Counted from the stretch's first letter, positions 18,301 to 27,667 are shown. The stretch is DNA of 40,631 nucleotides from an uncultured bacterium (GCA_902775595.1 CACYNF010000013.1:1-40631); one strand, 5' to 3'. Made by a program: numbers and translations. The notes: generated from the sequence alone by a model not told the origin.

Positions 18301-18540
18301 ACATCAGAGTCGAGTAGGGTCGTTTAGCGTCGAGCGGGGCAACGCTTTCTACACGATTTACACGGCTATAATCTGTGTGGGGCCGCGAAGCGGCTGTTTC
18401 CGGGCGGGCGCTGAGACAGGCGCGACATCGCGGCAAATCCGCGGCAAATCCGCACCAAATCTTTGATGGCCACTTGACCGCATAACCATCATTCGCATTC
18501 CCCAACCTCGTCAACCAGCACTTTGATGCCAATGATGGAC

Positions 18541-18560
18541 TTCGTCCGCACCGTAATCTC
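18541..18560 (-). repeat. Copy of a 20-bp repeat also found inside the following gene
   Basis: On the minus strand this reads GAGATTACGGTGCGGACGAA. Near-identical copies occur on the plus strand at 19258-19277 (one mismatch) and 19503-19522 (one mismatch). Confidence 0.7.
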
Positions 18561-18569
18561 ATTTTTCCG

Positions 18570-18598
18570 TTGCCTTTCGTCCGCGGGTTTGGTATGAT
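18570..18598 (+). promoter_or_regulatory. Promoter of the unknown basic protein gene
   Basis: TTGCCT (18570-18575), a 17-bp spacer and TATGAT (18593-18598), then 7 nt to the ATG at 18606. The upstream in-frame ATGs lie within the -10 box and cannot be in the transcript, which favours 18606 as the start. Confidence 0.6.
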
Positions 18599-18605
18599 GT
18601 CCGGC

Positions 18606-19589
18606 ATGAAGCGTGCAAAGACAGTGAAGATGTGGACCGAGCTTGGCGACGAGAGGCCGAGGTTCGGCGACTTCGAGGACTACATGAACCGTCCGATGGA
18701 CTGCGGTCCGTACGGGTTCCTGCGCTTTGGGGACGTCTACGAGTACCTGACGCGCGGCGAATACTGGTGGATGTACCTGCGCGCATTCAGAAGGGACTGC
18801 TCGCGCCGCGTAGCGAGGCTGAAGGCCGTGGAGAGGCGTCCCAGGTACTACGAGGCGGAGAACGAACGCCGCCGCGCGCTCGCGGCCGAGCGGCGGAAGA
18901 TCCGCGCACGGGCGACGACCAACGCATGCCCGACGCGCGAGGCGATCCTGGAGGCGTGGAACCGCCGAAAGGACTCGCATGAGGCGGCGATCCGCTTCGG
19001 GAGCATGCTGGAGGACCTCGAGTGCTACCTCGACAACTCGCTGAGGCGCAACGAGGACGGGGTGATCATAGGCCGCAACCCCGGGATAAAGGGCTGGCTC
19101 TTCGACAATCTGCCGGAGATTTACGAGAAGTACACCACGGCGATGCGCTACAAGGCTGCGGCGAAGAAGCTGAAGCTGGTCGTTGAGCTCGCGGACCCGA
19201 CGCCTGCGGACGTGGTGCTGCCGCACGGTGCGGCGGAGCAGAAGGAGGAGGGGAAACGAGATTACGGTGAGGACGAAGTGGACGGGCGTCGCGCAGATGG
19301 CGCTGGCGGCGCTGCCGAGGGGCGTGGCGAGGCCGAAGTGCCGGAACTTGCGGTCGTGAGGGCGAGGGCGATATGGAGCGAGATCGTGGAAGGCATAGGC
19401 CAGAGCGCGACGGCGCTGATGGCGCGGTTGGACGCGCTGACGGACCCGGAGCGGGTGGAGGACGCGAACATGCTCGCCGCGTGGAGGGAGAAGTACGCGA
19501 ATGAGATTACGGAGCGGACGAAAAAGCGGTGGTGGAGGCGGCTTGTGGAGAAGTCGCGGCCTGGCAAGGCGCGGAAGCGGGCTGCGTGA
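18606..19589 (+). CDS. Unknown highly charged protein
   Basis: I do not recognise this 327-residue protein. It has no signal peptide or membrane helix. Residues ~1-60 are rich in aromatics (FGDFEDYMNRPMDCGPYGFL; RGEYWWMYLRAF). A strongly basic helical stretch (~60-105) follows, then a mixed helical region (GSMLEDLECYLDNSLRRN; GIKGWLFDNLPEIYEKY). Next is an acidic/glycine-rich linker (~220-250), and last an Arg/Lys-rich tail (KKRWWRRLVEKSRPGKARKR) suggesting nucleic-acid binding. Two 20-bp repeat copies lie in the linker and tail in different reading frames, which hints that the 3' half has been rearranged. It is monocistronic, leaderless by promoter spacing. Confidence 0.65.
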   Translation: MKRAKTVKMWTELGDERPRFGDFEDYMNRPMDCGPYGFLRFGDVYEYLTRGEYWWMYLRAFRRDCSRRVARLKAVERRPRYYEAENERRRALAAERRKIRARATTNACPTREAILEAWNRRKDSHEAAIRFGSMLEDLECYLDNSLRRNEDGVIIGRNPGIKGWLFDNLPEIYEKYTTAMRYKAAAKKLKLVVELADPTPADVVLPHGAAEQKEEGKRDYGEDEVDGRRADGAGGAAEGRGEAEVPELAVVRARAIWSEIVEGIGQSATALMARLDALTDPERVEDANMLAAWREKYANEITERTKKRWWRRLVEKSRPGKARKRAA

Positions 19590-19846
19590 CCTCTGCGTGG
19601 ACGATGTGCGGCAAAAGCTCCACCTTGAAGCCGGCCCTGGGATTCCCTTGGGTTCGTGCCTTTGCGGAAAGATTGCCGGTTCCGAATCGTTCTTGGATTC
19701 GACACGAAGGATGGTTGAGCCGTGGTTGAGGTTTGGTTGCGTGGCTGTTGAAGGATGGTTGTGGAGGGGCTGAGGTTCCCGATGGTTGGTGCGGGGTTAG
19801 GAAACGGTTGTATACGCACAAGGCCCAAGGCGAGCGGTTTTTGCCG
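19590..19846. other. Non-coding GGTTG-rich spacer
   Basis: A gap of just under 300 bp before the A2M gene. From about 19705 to 19790 it contains many short GGTTG/GATGGTTG units (GGATGGTTGAGCCGTGGTTG and similar), giving a G/T-skewed strand. I find no gene, tRNA or terminator in it. Confidence 0.5.
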
Positions 19847-19875
19847 TTGCAAGGCGGCGGGATTTTGTCTATAAT
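19847..19875 (+). promoter_or_regulatory. Promoter of the alpha-2-macroglobulin gene
   Basis: TTGCAA (19847-19852), 17 bp, TATAAT (19870-19875), then only 6 nt to the ATG. The predicted mRNA is leaderless. Confidence 0.7.
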
Positions 19876-19881
19876 GCGGAC

Positions 19882-22800
19882 ATGAAAGAAATTTCCGTCC
19901 GAAGGGGAATCGCGCGCATTGTCGTTGCGCTTGTCGCCGCCGTCGCGCTGAAGGGGGCTGCAATGGCAGAATACGACTTTGAAAAGGCATGGAAAGACGT
20001 CGAGGCGGCGCAGCGGAAGAACCTGCCGCGCACCGTCACGAACAAGGTCGAGGAGATCGAGCGCGAGGCGACGAAGGCCGAGCGCTGGCCGGACGCCGCG
20101 CGTGCGTTCCTCGTCCGCGAAGACGCGATGAAGCAGTTCACCGACGGCGAGTCGCGTCCTGACCAATGGCTTCCCGCATTCGCCGCGTCCGTCGACGCAA
20201 AGCCCGCTCCGCTCCAGGCCGTTCTGCAGCTCCACCTCGCGCACACCTACCAGGAGAACTCCCGCCGCTGGCGCTGGGGCGGCGCGGCTCCAACGAAGCT
20301 CGACGACGCGGCTGCGATGGACAAGATGCCGCCGTGGTCGCCCGAGAAGATCGCCGCGACGCTTGAGTCGCAGTTCGAGAAGGTGTTCGCGCATTCGGAC
20401 GAGCTCAAGGCGATGAAGCTCGACGACTGGTCGGCTCTCTTCGAGCGCGGCACATGGCCCGCGCAGTACTTTCCGACGCTCTTCGACTTCGCCGTGCACG
20501 ACGCGATTCAGTTCTACGGCGGGACGATCCCCGACAAGACGCTCGAAAAAGGTCTCGCGCTTTACGACTCGCTCATCGAGTTCCACCGCGCGGACGGCAA
20601 TCTCGACGCGCGGGCGATGGCGGAAATAGGACGCGCGGAGTATATCTGCACTTTCGCCGAAAAGCCGAAGAAGGAGCGAGACGAGGCGTTTGCCGCTTTT
20701 CTTGACGGATTTCTCAAAGAGTACGAGGGCAAGACGGAAGCCACCGCATACGCGGCATCGGTCAAGGCCAGCATTCTGCGCAATAAAAACGATCTTGTCG
20801 CGGCGCATGATCTCGCCGCCTCGTATGCCGAGAAGTGGCCAGATTCCCCTGGCGGGAAGATGTGCGCCAACATCGTCGCCGACATCGAGGCGAAGAATCT
20901 CTATGTCGAAGTCGAGCGCAACTGGTGCGCACCGTGGCCCACGATCGAGGTGAAGGCGAAGAATCTCGACGAGGTTCATTTTCGCCTCGTGAGCGTGAGT
21001 TTCGACGATCTCGTCAAGGACTGCTCGATGGGCGAGGAGGCGTACAACATCAATGCGCGATCTGCGATCAAGGACTACCTGAAGCGCGCGCCGGCAAAGG
21101 AGTGGACGCAGAAACTCGATTTGAAGCCCGGTTATGCCGAGCAGAAGTTCACCTGTCCTGTTCCGCAGGGCCTACCTTGCGGACACTATGTCCTCTACGC
21201 TGCCGCGAACGACAAGTTCGGCGCGGACAAGCGGCCGCTCTTCGCGCAGTACATCACCGTCACAACGCTCGCGCTCGCGATGAAGACCGGCAACGGCAAA
21301 TTCGGCGGAACGGTCTATCTCGCGGAATCTGGCAAGCCGGTCGAAGGCGCGAAGGTGGAGCTTTGGGGATATCCAGAGAAGGGCGGACGCTTCCAGGCGC
21401 TTCGCGAAACGTATGTAACGGACAAGAACGGAGAGTTCAAGGCGGAGGTCGACAGAAAGGCTGGGTCTAATTCCCTTAGCCGCCATGTGCGCGTCATTCA
21501 CGACGGAGCCGAGGTTCTCTCTCTCGGCAACGAGGGGTCGGGTTATGTCTACGAGGACGACAAGACCGTCGAGTTCATCGACCTTTTCACTGATCGCGCT
21601 CTATACCGCCCCGGGCAGGAGATCAAGGTCAAGGGAATCGCCTATCACGCCGATCCGTTCACGCGCGACTTCCGCACGCAGAGGGAGGTGACCGTGCGGC
21701 TGCTGCTGAACGATCCGAACGGGAAGGAAGTCGCCTCGGTGAAGCTCAGACCCAACAAGTGGGGCTCCTTCACGCATACGTTTGCGGCGCCGGCCGACCG
21801 CTTGACGGGATCATACCGAATCAGCGCCTGGTATCTTCTTAAGGATGGCCGAAAAGGAGAAGGGAGCAAGTCGGTAAACATCGAGGAGTACAAGCGTCCC
21901 AAGTTTACGGCGTCGTTTGAGGGGGCGCCCGAGAAGGCGGAACTCGGCAAGCCCGTGACGGTGACGGGCAAGGCGCTTACGTATTCCGGACTTCCCGTGC
22001 AGCACGCGAAGGTGCAGTGGAACGTCGAGCGCGAGACGCGCTATCCCGGCTGGTGGCGCTGGTTCTGCGTGGACAATGACGACGACGGAGAGAACTTCGT
22101 CGGAGAAGGCGAGGCGGAGACGGACGAGAACGGCGTCTTCAAGGTGACGTTCACGCCTGTCGCCTCGCCGACTGCCGACCTCTCGGGCGATCCATCGTTC
22201 GAGTTCACCGTGACGGCGAATGTCACGGACGACACAGGCGAGGAGCGCAGCGCGGCGGAGTCGTTCGAGATCGGGACCGTCCAGTGGCGCGCGAGCGTCT
22301 GGGCTGAGGGTTCGTGGCATACGCCGGAGAAGGGCGTGCCGATACGGGTGACGGTAAATTCTCTCGCCGGCGCTCCGATTCCTGTCAAGGGAACGCTCAA
22401 GGCGTTTCGCCTCGTCGCGCCGGAGCGTCCGGCGAGGAAGCCGGTGGGTAGCGGACGAGATAGATACGGTATGGACGAGAAGGGGCCGTGGAACTGGAAG
22501 ACATGGGAAGTCGGAGAAGAAGTCGCGTCGCGCGAAATTGGTACTGGAGATGGTAGGGACGGCTGTCCCCAGCCGTCCGCGGACGTCTCGGAGAGACGTC
22601 CCTACCAGGCCGCTGACCGTTGGAAAGGTGATCTCAACCTTGGCGTAGGTACGTATCGCCTTGTGTTCGAGACGAAGGATCCGAACGGCAAGACCGTAAA
22701 AGACATCACACACGTTTGCGTGTTCGATCCGAGGGCCGAGAAACTTGCGCTCGCGGTGCCGAACTTCTTCTGTGTGGAGAAGACGACGGTCAAGGTCGGA

Positions 22801-25800
22801 GAGACGCTGCGTGCCTACTGGGGCACGGGATACGAGACGGGCTTCGTCCGCGTGAAGGTGACGAACAACGGGAAGACTATTCTTGACAAGATGGTAGGGG
22901 CGTCTCTCCGAGACGCCCGCGGGCGCCTGGGGACAGGCGCCCCTGCCAACGATTCTCCGGCTTGGTACTACGAGCTTCCCATCAAGGACGAGCATCGCGG
23001 ACAGATCAGGATCGAAACGACGTTCGTGCGCGAGAACCGGCTCTACACGGACGGTGCGACGTTCAACATCCCGTGGGACAACAAGTACCTTGACATAAAG
23101 GCGGAGCATCTTACGAGCAAACTCAATCCCGGCCGTGAGGAGACATGGAAGTTCAAGGTGTCGGGGCCTTCGGAAGTACTCGCCTTCATGTACGACCGCT
23201 CGCTTGATGCATATAAGTGGCACAACGTCTCGACCGGATTCTTCAACCACTTTACGCCGTACGAGCGGTATCTGATGAGTCCGACCCTGCAGAACACGAC
23301 GAAGGATTTGTACCGCCTCGACGGACGCTTCCCGATCACCCGTCTGCCGGCTGATTTCTCCTGGCCGTCGTGGAAGATCGTCCCTTCGCGATACGGAAGA
23401 AACATGGTTGAGCGGAAGCTGGCTCTTCGCGGCGGTTTCGACTGCGCGGTTGCGGCGTGTGAGCCGATGGCTGGCGCGGTGGAATGTGAGGAAGCGTGCG
23501 AAGACGTTGGCATGCTTGCCGATGTGGTGTGCGGCTGGAGCAGCAAGGAGTCCGCTTCACAGTCGGCAGTTTTGACAGAAGATCGTTCTTCAGCGGCAGA
23601 TGTGCCTCGCAAGAACCTGAAGGAGACGGCGTTCTTCTTCCCCGATATGGAGACGGATGCGGACGGCAATGTTTCGCTGACGTTCACAGTCCCCGACGCG
23701 CTCACGGGGTGGAAGCTTCTGATGGTCGCGCACGATAACGAACTGAGGAGCGGCATTCTGCGCAACGAAGAAATTGTTACGGTGAAGCCGCTTATGTGCG
23801 AGCCGAATCCGCCGCGCTTCGTGCGGGAGGGCGACGACTTCCTCTTCCCCGTCAAGGTTACGAATACGGAAGACTGGGAAGTCGGCGGAGATGTGTGCTT
23901 GATGCTTGGGAAATTGGATGCAGACGAGTTAGATGAGCCGGAGTTCAAGAACTTCCATCTTGCCCCTCACGAATCAAAGACCATCGAGTTCCGCGTCTCG
24001 ATACCAGATGGAAGCCCCTATCTCAGGTACATCGCCAAGGCCACGGCGATTTCAAGTCCTGTGACTTCAGTGGCTGTATGCGGAACGCCTTCTGGTTCCC
24101 CTGTTAGCAAGACAATAGTCCCCTTTAAAAAGTATACGGACGGCGAGGAAGGCGTGCTTCCCGTCCTTGCACGGCGCATACTCGTCCGCGAGGCGGTGCA
24201 GCTCAATGCGCGCGGCAACGAGACGAAGTCGTTCAAGCTCGACAACCTTCTTGCAAGCAAGGGGTCGGAGACGATACGTCATCAGGACCTCACCGTGCGC
24301 GCCGTGTCGCGTCCGGCTTGGTACGCGGTGCTGTCGCTCCCGTACCTGATGGAGTTTCCGCACGAATGCTGCGAGCAGACGTTCAGCCGCTACTACGCGA
24401 ACGCGCTTGGGGCGCACATCGCGAACTCCGATCCGCGAATCCGCGAGATGTTCGATGCGTGGAAGGCGGCTGGCGCCGAGGCGCTTAAGAGCCCGCTGGA
24501 AACCAATCCGCAACTGAAGGCGATTGCGCTCGAGGCGACGCCGTGGGTGCGCGAGGCGGAGCACGAGACCGCCGCGCGCGCGAGGCTCGGCGATCTTTTC
24601 GGCGAGGACCGCCTCAAGAGCGAGCAGGATCGTTGCATCGAGAAGCTGCGGCTTGAGCGGAATGGCGACGGACGCTGGCCGTGGTTCCCAGGCGGACCTT
24701 CCTCGGACTACATCACGCTCTACATCCTCACCGGCTTCGCGCGGCTCAACCACCTTGCGGGCGTTGCGTATCCCGACTTCTTTGCATCTGCAACAGAGTC
24801 TCTCGACCGCAGGGTGTCGAAGGACGTCAAGGAGCGTCTGCTCATGGAGAAGCGCGACAAGATTCCGTTCCGTGTGAACGGATTCGACATCCGCTGGATG
24901 TATCTCCATTCGTTCAGGGGCGTTGCGGCCGCGAAGGACAAGACAATCATTCCGCTCTTCGTGAAGCACATCAAGACTGAGTGGGTTGATTTTGGCCTTG
25001 AGTCACAGGCACTCGCGGCGATTGCGCTGTACCGTATGGGTGAGCAGCGCCTTGCGGGGGAGATCATGGATTCCATCAAGGAGCGCGGCGTTCTTTCGGA
25101 CGAGCTCGGCATGTACTGGAAGGTGCCCTACTTCTTCTCGTCGAGTGTGTTCGCCGCGCCTGTGTCGACGCAGACGCTAATCATCGAGGCGTTCCGTGAA
25201 CTTTGGAAGGTGACGGGCGACGAGACGAGTGCGGATGCGTGCTGCGTGTGGCTTCTCAAACAGAAACAGACTCAGGACTGGACGACGACAGCGGCAACTG
25301 CTGACGCGATATATGCGCTCCTCTTGGGCGGCGGCGCGGATCTCCTTGCCGGCGACACGCTTGCGGAGGTGACGCTCGGCGGAGTGAAGGTTCCGACCGA
25401 CAACGCCGAAAAGGGCACGGGAATGTACTCGCACCGCTACGCCGCGGACGAGATAAAGCCCGAGATGGGCGAGATCACGTTTACCGGCGCGGGCGAGAAG
25501 GGTGTCGCGTGGGGAGGCGTGCACTGGAGCTATTTCGAGGACGTTTTGAAGGTGCGTGCGCACGAGCCGAAGGAGCTCAGCGTCGAGAAGAAGTACTACA
25601 AGAAGACTAAGGGCGCGAAAGGTACGCGGCTTGCCGCGATCGGCGAGGCGCTCGAGCCGGGAGACGAACTTGTGGCGCGCATTGAGATCAAGAGCGACCG
25701 CAGCTACGAGTTCGTGCACCTCTCGGACGGACGCCCCGCGTGCGCAGAGCCTGTGGACGTCCTCTCGTCGTACCGCTGGCGCGACGGAGTCGGATACTAC

Positions 25801-26016
25801 CAGTCGACGAAGGACGCTGCGACGCACTACTACATCGACCGCCTCAACAAGGGCGTGTTCGTCCTTGAGACCTCGTACCGCGTGCAGCAGAAGGGCGTGT
25901 TCTCCGGCGGAATCGCGACGATACAGTGCATGTACGCCCCCGAGTTTACAGCCCATTCCACCGCCGAGACCATCCGGGTCGACGATGCGTTCCCAGTTCG
26001 AGGTGATGGCGAATGA
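19882..26016 (+). CDS. Bacterial alpha-2-macroglobulin (thioester protease trap)
   Basis: A 2044-residue exported protein that likely entraps proteases in the periplasm or at the surface, like colonisation-linked bacterial A2Ms. A signal peptide (~1-29) leads to a helical N-terminal region, then carboxypeptidase-regulatory-like beta domain (GKPVEGAKVELWGY, ~475), MG2 (TDRALYRPGQEIKVKG, ~570) and further MG domains. The A2M core is FFFPDMETDADGNVSLTF (~1250) and WKLLMVAHDNELRSG. The thioester motif CxEQ appears as C1496-C-E-Q1499 (ECCEQTFSRYYANALG), followed by the alpha/alpha toroid and a C-terminal receptor-like domain (GVGYYQSTKDAATHYY; GIATIQCMYAPEF). The C-terminal motifs match the Bacteroidota-type family. 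Two 57-bp palindromic elements are inserted in frame (residues ~890-909 and ~1004-1023). No penicillin-binding protein 1C partner is adjacent. Confidence 0.93.
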   Translation: MKEISVRRGIARIVVALVAAVALKGAAMAEYDFEKAWKDVEAAQRKNLPRTVTNKVEEIEREATKAERWPDAARAFLVREDAMKQFTDGESRPDQWLPAFAASVDAKPAPLQAVLQLHLAHTYQENSRRWRWGGAAPTKLDDAAAMDKMPPWSPEKIAATLESQFEKVFAHSDELKAMKLDDWSALFERGTWPAQYFPTLFDFAVHDAIQFYGGTIPDKTLEKGLALYDSLIEFHRADGNLDARAMAEIGRAEYICTFAEKPKKERDEAFAAFLDGFLKEYEGKTEATAYAASVKASILRNKNDLVAAHDLAASYAEKWPDSPGGKMCANIVADIEAKNLYVEVERNWCAPWPTIEVKAKNLDEVHFRLVSVSFDDLVKDCSMGEEAYNINARSAIKDYLKRAPAKEWTQKLDLKPGYAEQKFTCPVPQGLPCGHYVLYAAANDKFGADKRPLFAQYITVTTLALAMKTGNGKFGGTVYLAESGKPVEGAKVELWGYPEKGGRFQALRETYVTDKNGEFKAEVDRKAGSNSLSRHVRVIHDGAEVLSLGNEGSGYVYEDDKTVEFIDLFTDRALYRPGQEIKVKGIAYHADPFTRDFRTQREVTVRLLLNDPNGKEVASVKLRPNKWGSFTHTFAAPADRLTGSYRISAWYLLKDGRKGEGSKSVNIEEYKRPKFTASFEGAPEKAELGKPVTVTGKALTYSGLPVQHAKVQWNVERETRYPGWWRWFCVDNDDDGENFVGEGEAETDENGVFKVTFTPVASPTADLSGDPSFEFTVTANVTDDTGEERSAAESFEIGTVQWRASVWAEGSWHTPEKGVPIRVTVNSLAGAPIPVKGTLKAFRLVAPERPARKPVGSGRDRYGMDEKGPWNWKTWEVGEEVASREIGTGDGRDGCPQPSADVSERRPYQAADRWKGDLNLGVGTYRLVFETKDPNGKTVKDITHVCVFDPRAEKLALAVPNFFCVEKTTVKVGETLRAYWGTGYETGFVRVKVTNNGKTILDKMVGASLRDARGRLGTGAPANDSPAWYYELPIKDEHRGQIRIETTFVRENRLYTDGATFNIPWDNKYLDIKAEHLTSKLNPGREETWKFKVSGPSEVLAFMYDRSLDAYKWHNVSTGFFNHFTPYERYLMSPTLQNTTKDLYRLDGRFPITRLPADFSWPSWKIVPSRYGRNMVERKLALRGGFDCAVAACEPMAGAVECEEACEDVGMLADVVCGWSSKESASQSAVLTEDRSSAADVPRKNLKETAFFFPDMETDADGNVSLTFTVPDALTGWKLLMVAHDNELRSGILRNEEIVTVKPLMCEPNPPRFVREGDDFLFPVKVTNTEDWEVGGDVCLMLGKLDADELDEPEFKNFHLAPHESKTIEFRVSIPDGSPYLRYIAKATAISSPVTSVAVCGTPSGSPVSKTIVPFKKYTDGEEGVLPVLARRILVREAVQLNARGNETKSFKLDNLLASKGSETIRHQDLTVRAVSRPAWYAVLSLPYLMEFPHECCEQTFSRYYANALGAHIANSDPRIREMFDAWKAAGAEALKSPLETNPQLKAIALEATPWVREAEHETAARARLGDLFGEDRLKSEQDRCIEKLRLERNGDGRWPWFPGGPSSDYITLYILTGFARLNHLAGVAYPDFFASATESLDRRVSKDVKERLLMEKRDKIPFRVNGFDIRWMYLHSFRGVAAAKDKTIIPLFVKHIKTEWVDFGLESQALAAIALYRMGEQRLAGEIMDSIKERGVLSDELGMYWKVPYFFSSSVFAAPVSTQTLIIEAFRELWKVTGDETSADACCVWLLKQKQTQDWTTTAATADAIYALLLGGGADLLAGDTLAEVTLGGVKVPTDNAEKGTGMYSHRYAADEIKPEMGEITFTGAGEKGVAWGGVHWSYFEDVLKVRAHEPKELSVEKKYYKKTKGAKGTRLAAIGEALEPGDELVARIEIKSDRSYEFVHLSDGRPACAEPVDVLSSYRWRDGVGYYQSTKDAATHYYIDRLNKGVFVLETSYRVQQKGVFSGGIATIQCMYAPEFTAHSTAETIRVDDAFPVRGDGE
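22551..22607 (+). repeat. Protein-coding palindromic element, copy 1
   Basis: A 57-nt (19-codon) insert. An outer stem TGGTAG/CTACCA encloses two hairpins: GGACGGCT..AGCCGTCC and GGACGTCTC-GGA-GAGACGTCC. It encodes DGRDGCPQPSADVSERRPYQ in the A2M frame. It is the reverse-orientation relative of 22892-22948 (48 of 55 core bases identical after reverse-complementing). Confidence 0.9.
22892..22948 (-). repeat. Protein-coding palindromic element, copy 2 (inverted)
   Basis: Same length and structure as copy 1 but inverted. Of the seven differences, six form three compensatory base-pair changes (A-T to G-C twice, G-C to C-G once), so both hairpins are preserved. It encodes MVGASLRDARGRLGTGAPAN in the A2M frame. 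Confidence 0.9.
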
Positions 26017-26030
26017 ATGAGGTTTAAACG

Positions 26031-26864
26031 TTGAAACGCGGGCTTGTACTTGAAGGCGGGGCGATGCGCGGGCTTTTCACGGCCGGCGTCCTTGACGTAC
26101 TCATGGAGCGCAGCGTGAAGTTCGACGGGCTTGTCGGCGTTTCCGCAGGCGCTTGCTTCGGATGCAACTACAAGTCGGGACAGGTCGGACGCGTCATCCG
26201 CTACAACAAACGCTTCGCCCGCGATCCGCGCTACTGCTCGTGGAAGTCGCTCTTCACGACGGGCGATCTCTTCGGCGCGGAGTTCTGCTATCGGACGCTT
26301 CCGATGGAGCTTGACGTGTTCGACGCCGCGGCATACGAGGCGAATCCGATGGAGTTCCACATTGTCGCCACAGACTGCGCGACGGGAAGGGCGGTGTACA
26401 GGCGACTGGACAAGGCCGATGAGCGCGCGTTCGACTGGATACGCGCCTCCGCTTCGATGCCGGTGGTGTCGCGTCCGGTTGAGATCGACGGCGGGCTCTA
26501 TCTCGACGGCGGGCTCTCGGACGGAATACCGCTGCGCTACTTCGAGTCGATCGGCTACGAGTGGAACGTGGTGGTCACGACGCGTCCGCACGGATACCGC
26601 AAGTTCCCGACGAACAAAATCCGCCTGCTGAAGCCGCTGCTTCACCGCCACCCTGCCGTCTACAGGGCGCTTGTGACGCGCCACGTCTGGTACAACGAGG
26701 CGCTCGAGTACATCGACGCGCGCGTTGCCGCGGGCGCGGCCATTCTCATCGCGCCGAAGGAGCCGCTCGAGATCTCCCGCGTCTGCCACGACCCTGACGT
26801 CATGCAGCGCGTCTACGACATCGGCCGCAAAGCCGCCGAATCCGCTGATCTGTCGTTTGACTGA
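26031..26864 (+). CDS. Patatin-like phospholipase (YjjU/RssA type)
   Basis: A predicted cytoplasmic or membrane-associated acyl hydrolase with a Ser-Asp dyad. The glycine-rich oxyanion loop is LEGGAMRGLFTAGVLD. The nucleophile is S38 in GVSAG, and the catalytic Asp lies in LDGGLSDGIP. The 277 residues match the family. The initiation codon appears to be TTG at 26031: GAGG at 26019-26022 gives an 8-nt spacing, and no in-frame ATG lies upstream of the GGAM motif. It starts 14 bp after the A2M stop, so it is likely cotranscribed. A fragment of a related gene lies at 39424-39452. Substrate unknown. Confidence 0.9.
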   Translation: MKRGLVLEGGAMRGLFTAGVLDVLMERSVKFDGLVGVSAGACFGCNYKSGQVGRVIRYNKRFARDPRYCSWKSLFTTGDLFGAEFCYRTLPMELDVFDAAAYEANPMEFHIVATDCATGRAVYRRLDKADERAFDWIRASASMPVVSRPVEIDGGLYLDGGLSDGIPLRYFESIGYEWNVVVTTRPHGYRKFPTNKIRLLKPLLHRHPAVYRALVTRHVWYNEALEYIDARVAAGAAILIAPKEPLEISRVCHDPDVMQRVYDIGRKAAESADLSFD

Positions 26865-26935
26865 TTCAAATGTGAGGGGCTTTGCGGACAATCGAAATAA
26901 TGCTTCGCTCGCTTCACTGAATGGGTTGGATATGC

Positions 26936-26941
26936 TATAAT
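26936..26941 (+). promoter_or_regulatory. -10 box of the nitroreductase gene
   Basis: TGCTATAAT (extended -10), with a weak TTCACT at 26913-26918. It lies 6 nt before the ATG, giving a leaderless mRNA if used. Confidence 0.6.
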
Positions 26942-26947
26942 GCCGCC

Positions 26948-27607
26948 ATGAAAACGACATGTGTGACGCGGCGGCGCTTTATGGAAGGCGCGTCTGCGGC
27001 CGCAGTACTGGCGGCGGCGGGGTGCTCGGACGGCGCAGGCGAAAACACCAAATCAAAGAAGGATGGCGACGGCATGGAATTCAGCGAACTGATCGAGGTG
27101 CGCAGGAGCGTGCGCAGGTATGCGAAGAGCGCGATATCGAAGGACGAGATGGAGAAGATCGTCGCGGACGCGCTTAATGCGCCGAGCTGGAAGAACAGCG
27201 AGACGACGCGCTACTACGCGGCGATCGGAGACGAGGCGAAGGCGCGTATGTGGAAAGAGGCGCTTCCCTCTTTCAACGCGGCGAACTCCGCCGATGCCGC
27301 CGCGCTCGTCGCGGTGACGTTCGTGCCGGGCGAAAGCGGTTTCATGGGAAGCGAGCCCGCCGACGACCTCGGCAACATGTGGGGCGCCTACGACTGCGGC
27401 CTCGCCTCGTCGTACTTCATCCTCGCGGCGAAGAACCGCGGCTGGGACACGCTCATCATGGGAATCCGCGACACCGCCAAGGTCAAGGCAATCCTCGGCA
27501 TCCCCGCCGGCGAGACCCTCATGTCCGTCATCGCCGTCGGCAAGGCCGCGGTAAAGCCCATCAAGGTTCCGCGCAAGCCTGTCGCCGATGTGCTGAAGAC
27601 GACCTAA
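26948..27607 (+). CDS. Nitroreductase-family lipoprotein (Tat-type signal)
   Basis: An FMN-dependent nitroreductase-fold protein of 219 residues, exported. The N-terminus TRRRFMEGASAAAVLAAAGC contains a twin-arginine-like motif (RRRFM) and a lipobox (LAAAGC), so the folded flavoprotein is probably exported by Tat and lipid-anchored. The mature part starts FSELIEVRRSVRRYAKSAIS, the classic nitroreductase opening. It contains NAPSWKNSE and ends with IPAGETLMSVIAVGKAAVKP, the usual FMN-binding C-terminal segment. Start at 26948, because the frame upstream overlaps the -10 box. Electron donor and substrate are unknown; a periplasmic location excludes simple NADPH use. Confidence 0.85.
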   Translation: MKTTCVTRRRFMEGASAAAVLAAAGCSDGAGENTKSKKDGDGMEFSELIEVRRSVRRYAKSAISKDEMEKIVADALNAPSWKNSETTRYYAAIGDEAKARMWKEALPSFNAANSADAAALVAVTFVPGESGFMGSEPADDLGNMWGAYDCGLASSYFILAAKNRGWDTLIMGIRDTAKVKAILGIPAGETLMSVIAVGKAAVKPIKVPRKPVADVLKTT

Positions 27608-27667
27608 AGGTCTGAACTAATTAAGGTAGCCTCCGATTCCGCCCAGCGACATATAGTCTCTGCGCCA

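Noticed and set aside
18361..18480. Possible small gene or RNA with a TATAAT-like box (18366) and short repeats CGGCAAATCC
   Set aside because: No ribosome site, coding frame or stable structure beyond short repeats could be supported.
19507..20979. 490-codon minus-strand frame covering the spacer before the A2M gene
   Set aside because: Mostly antisense to the A2M N-terminus; the part in the spacer has no recognisable protein features.
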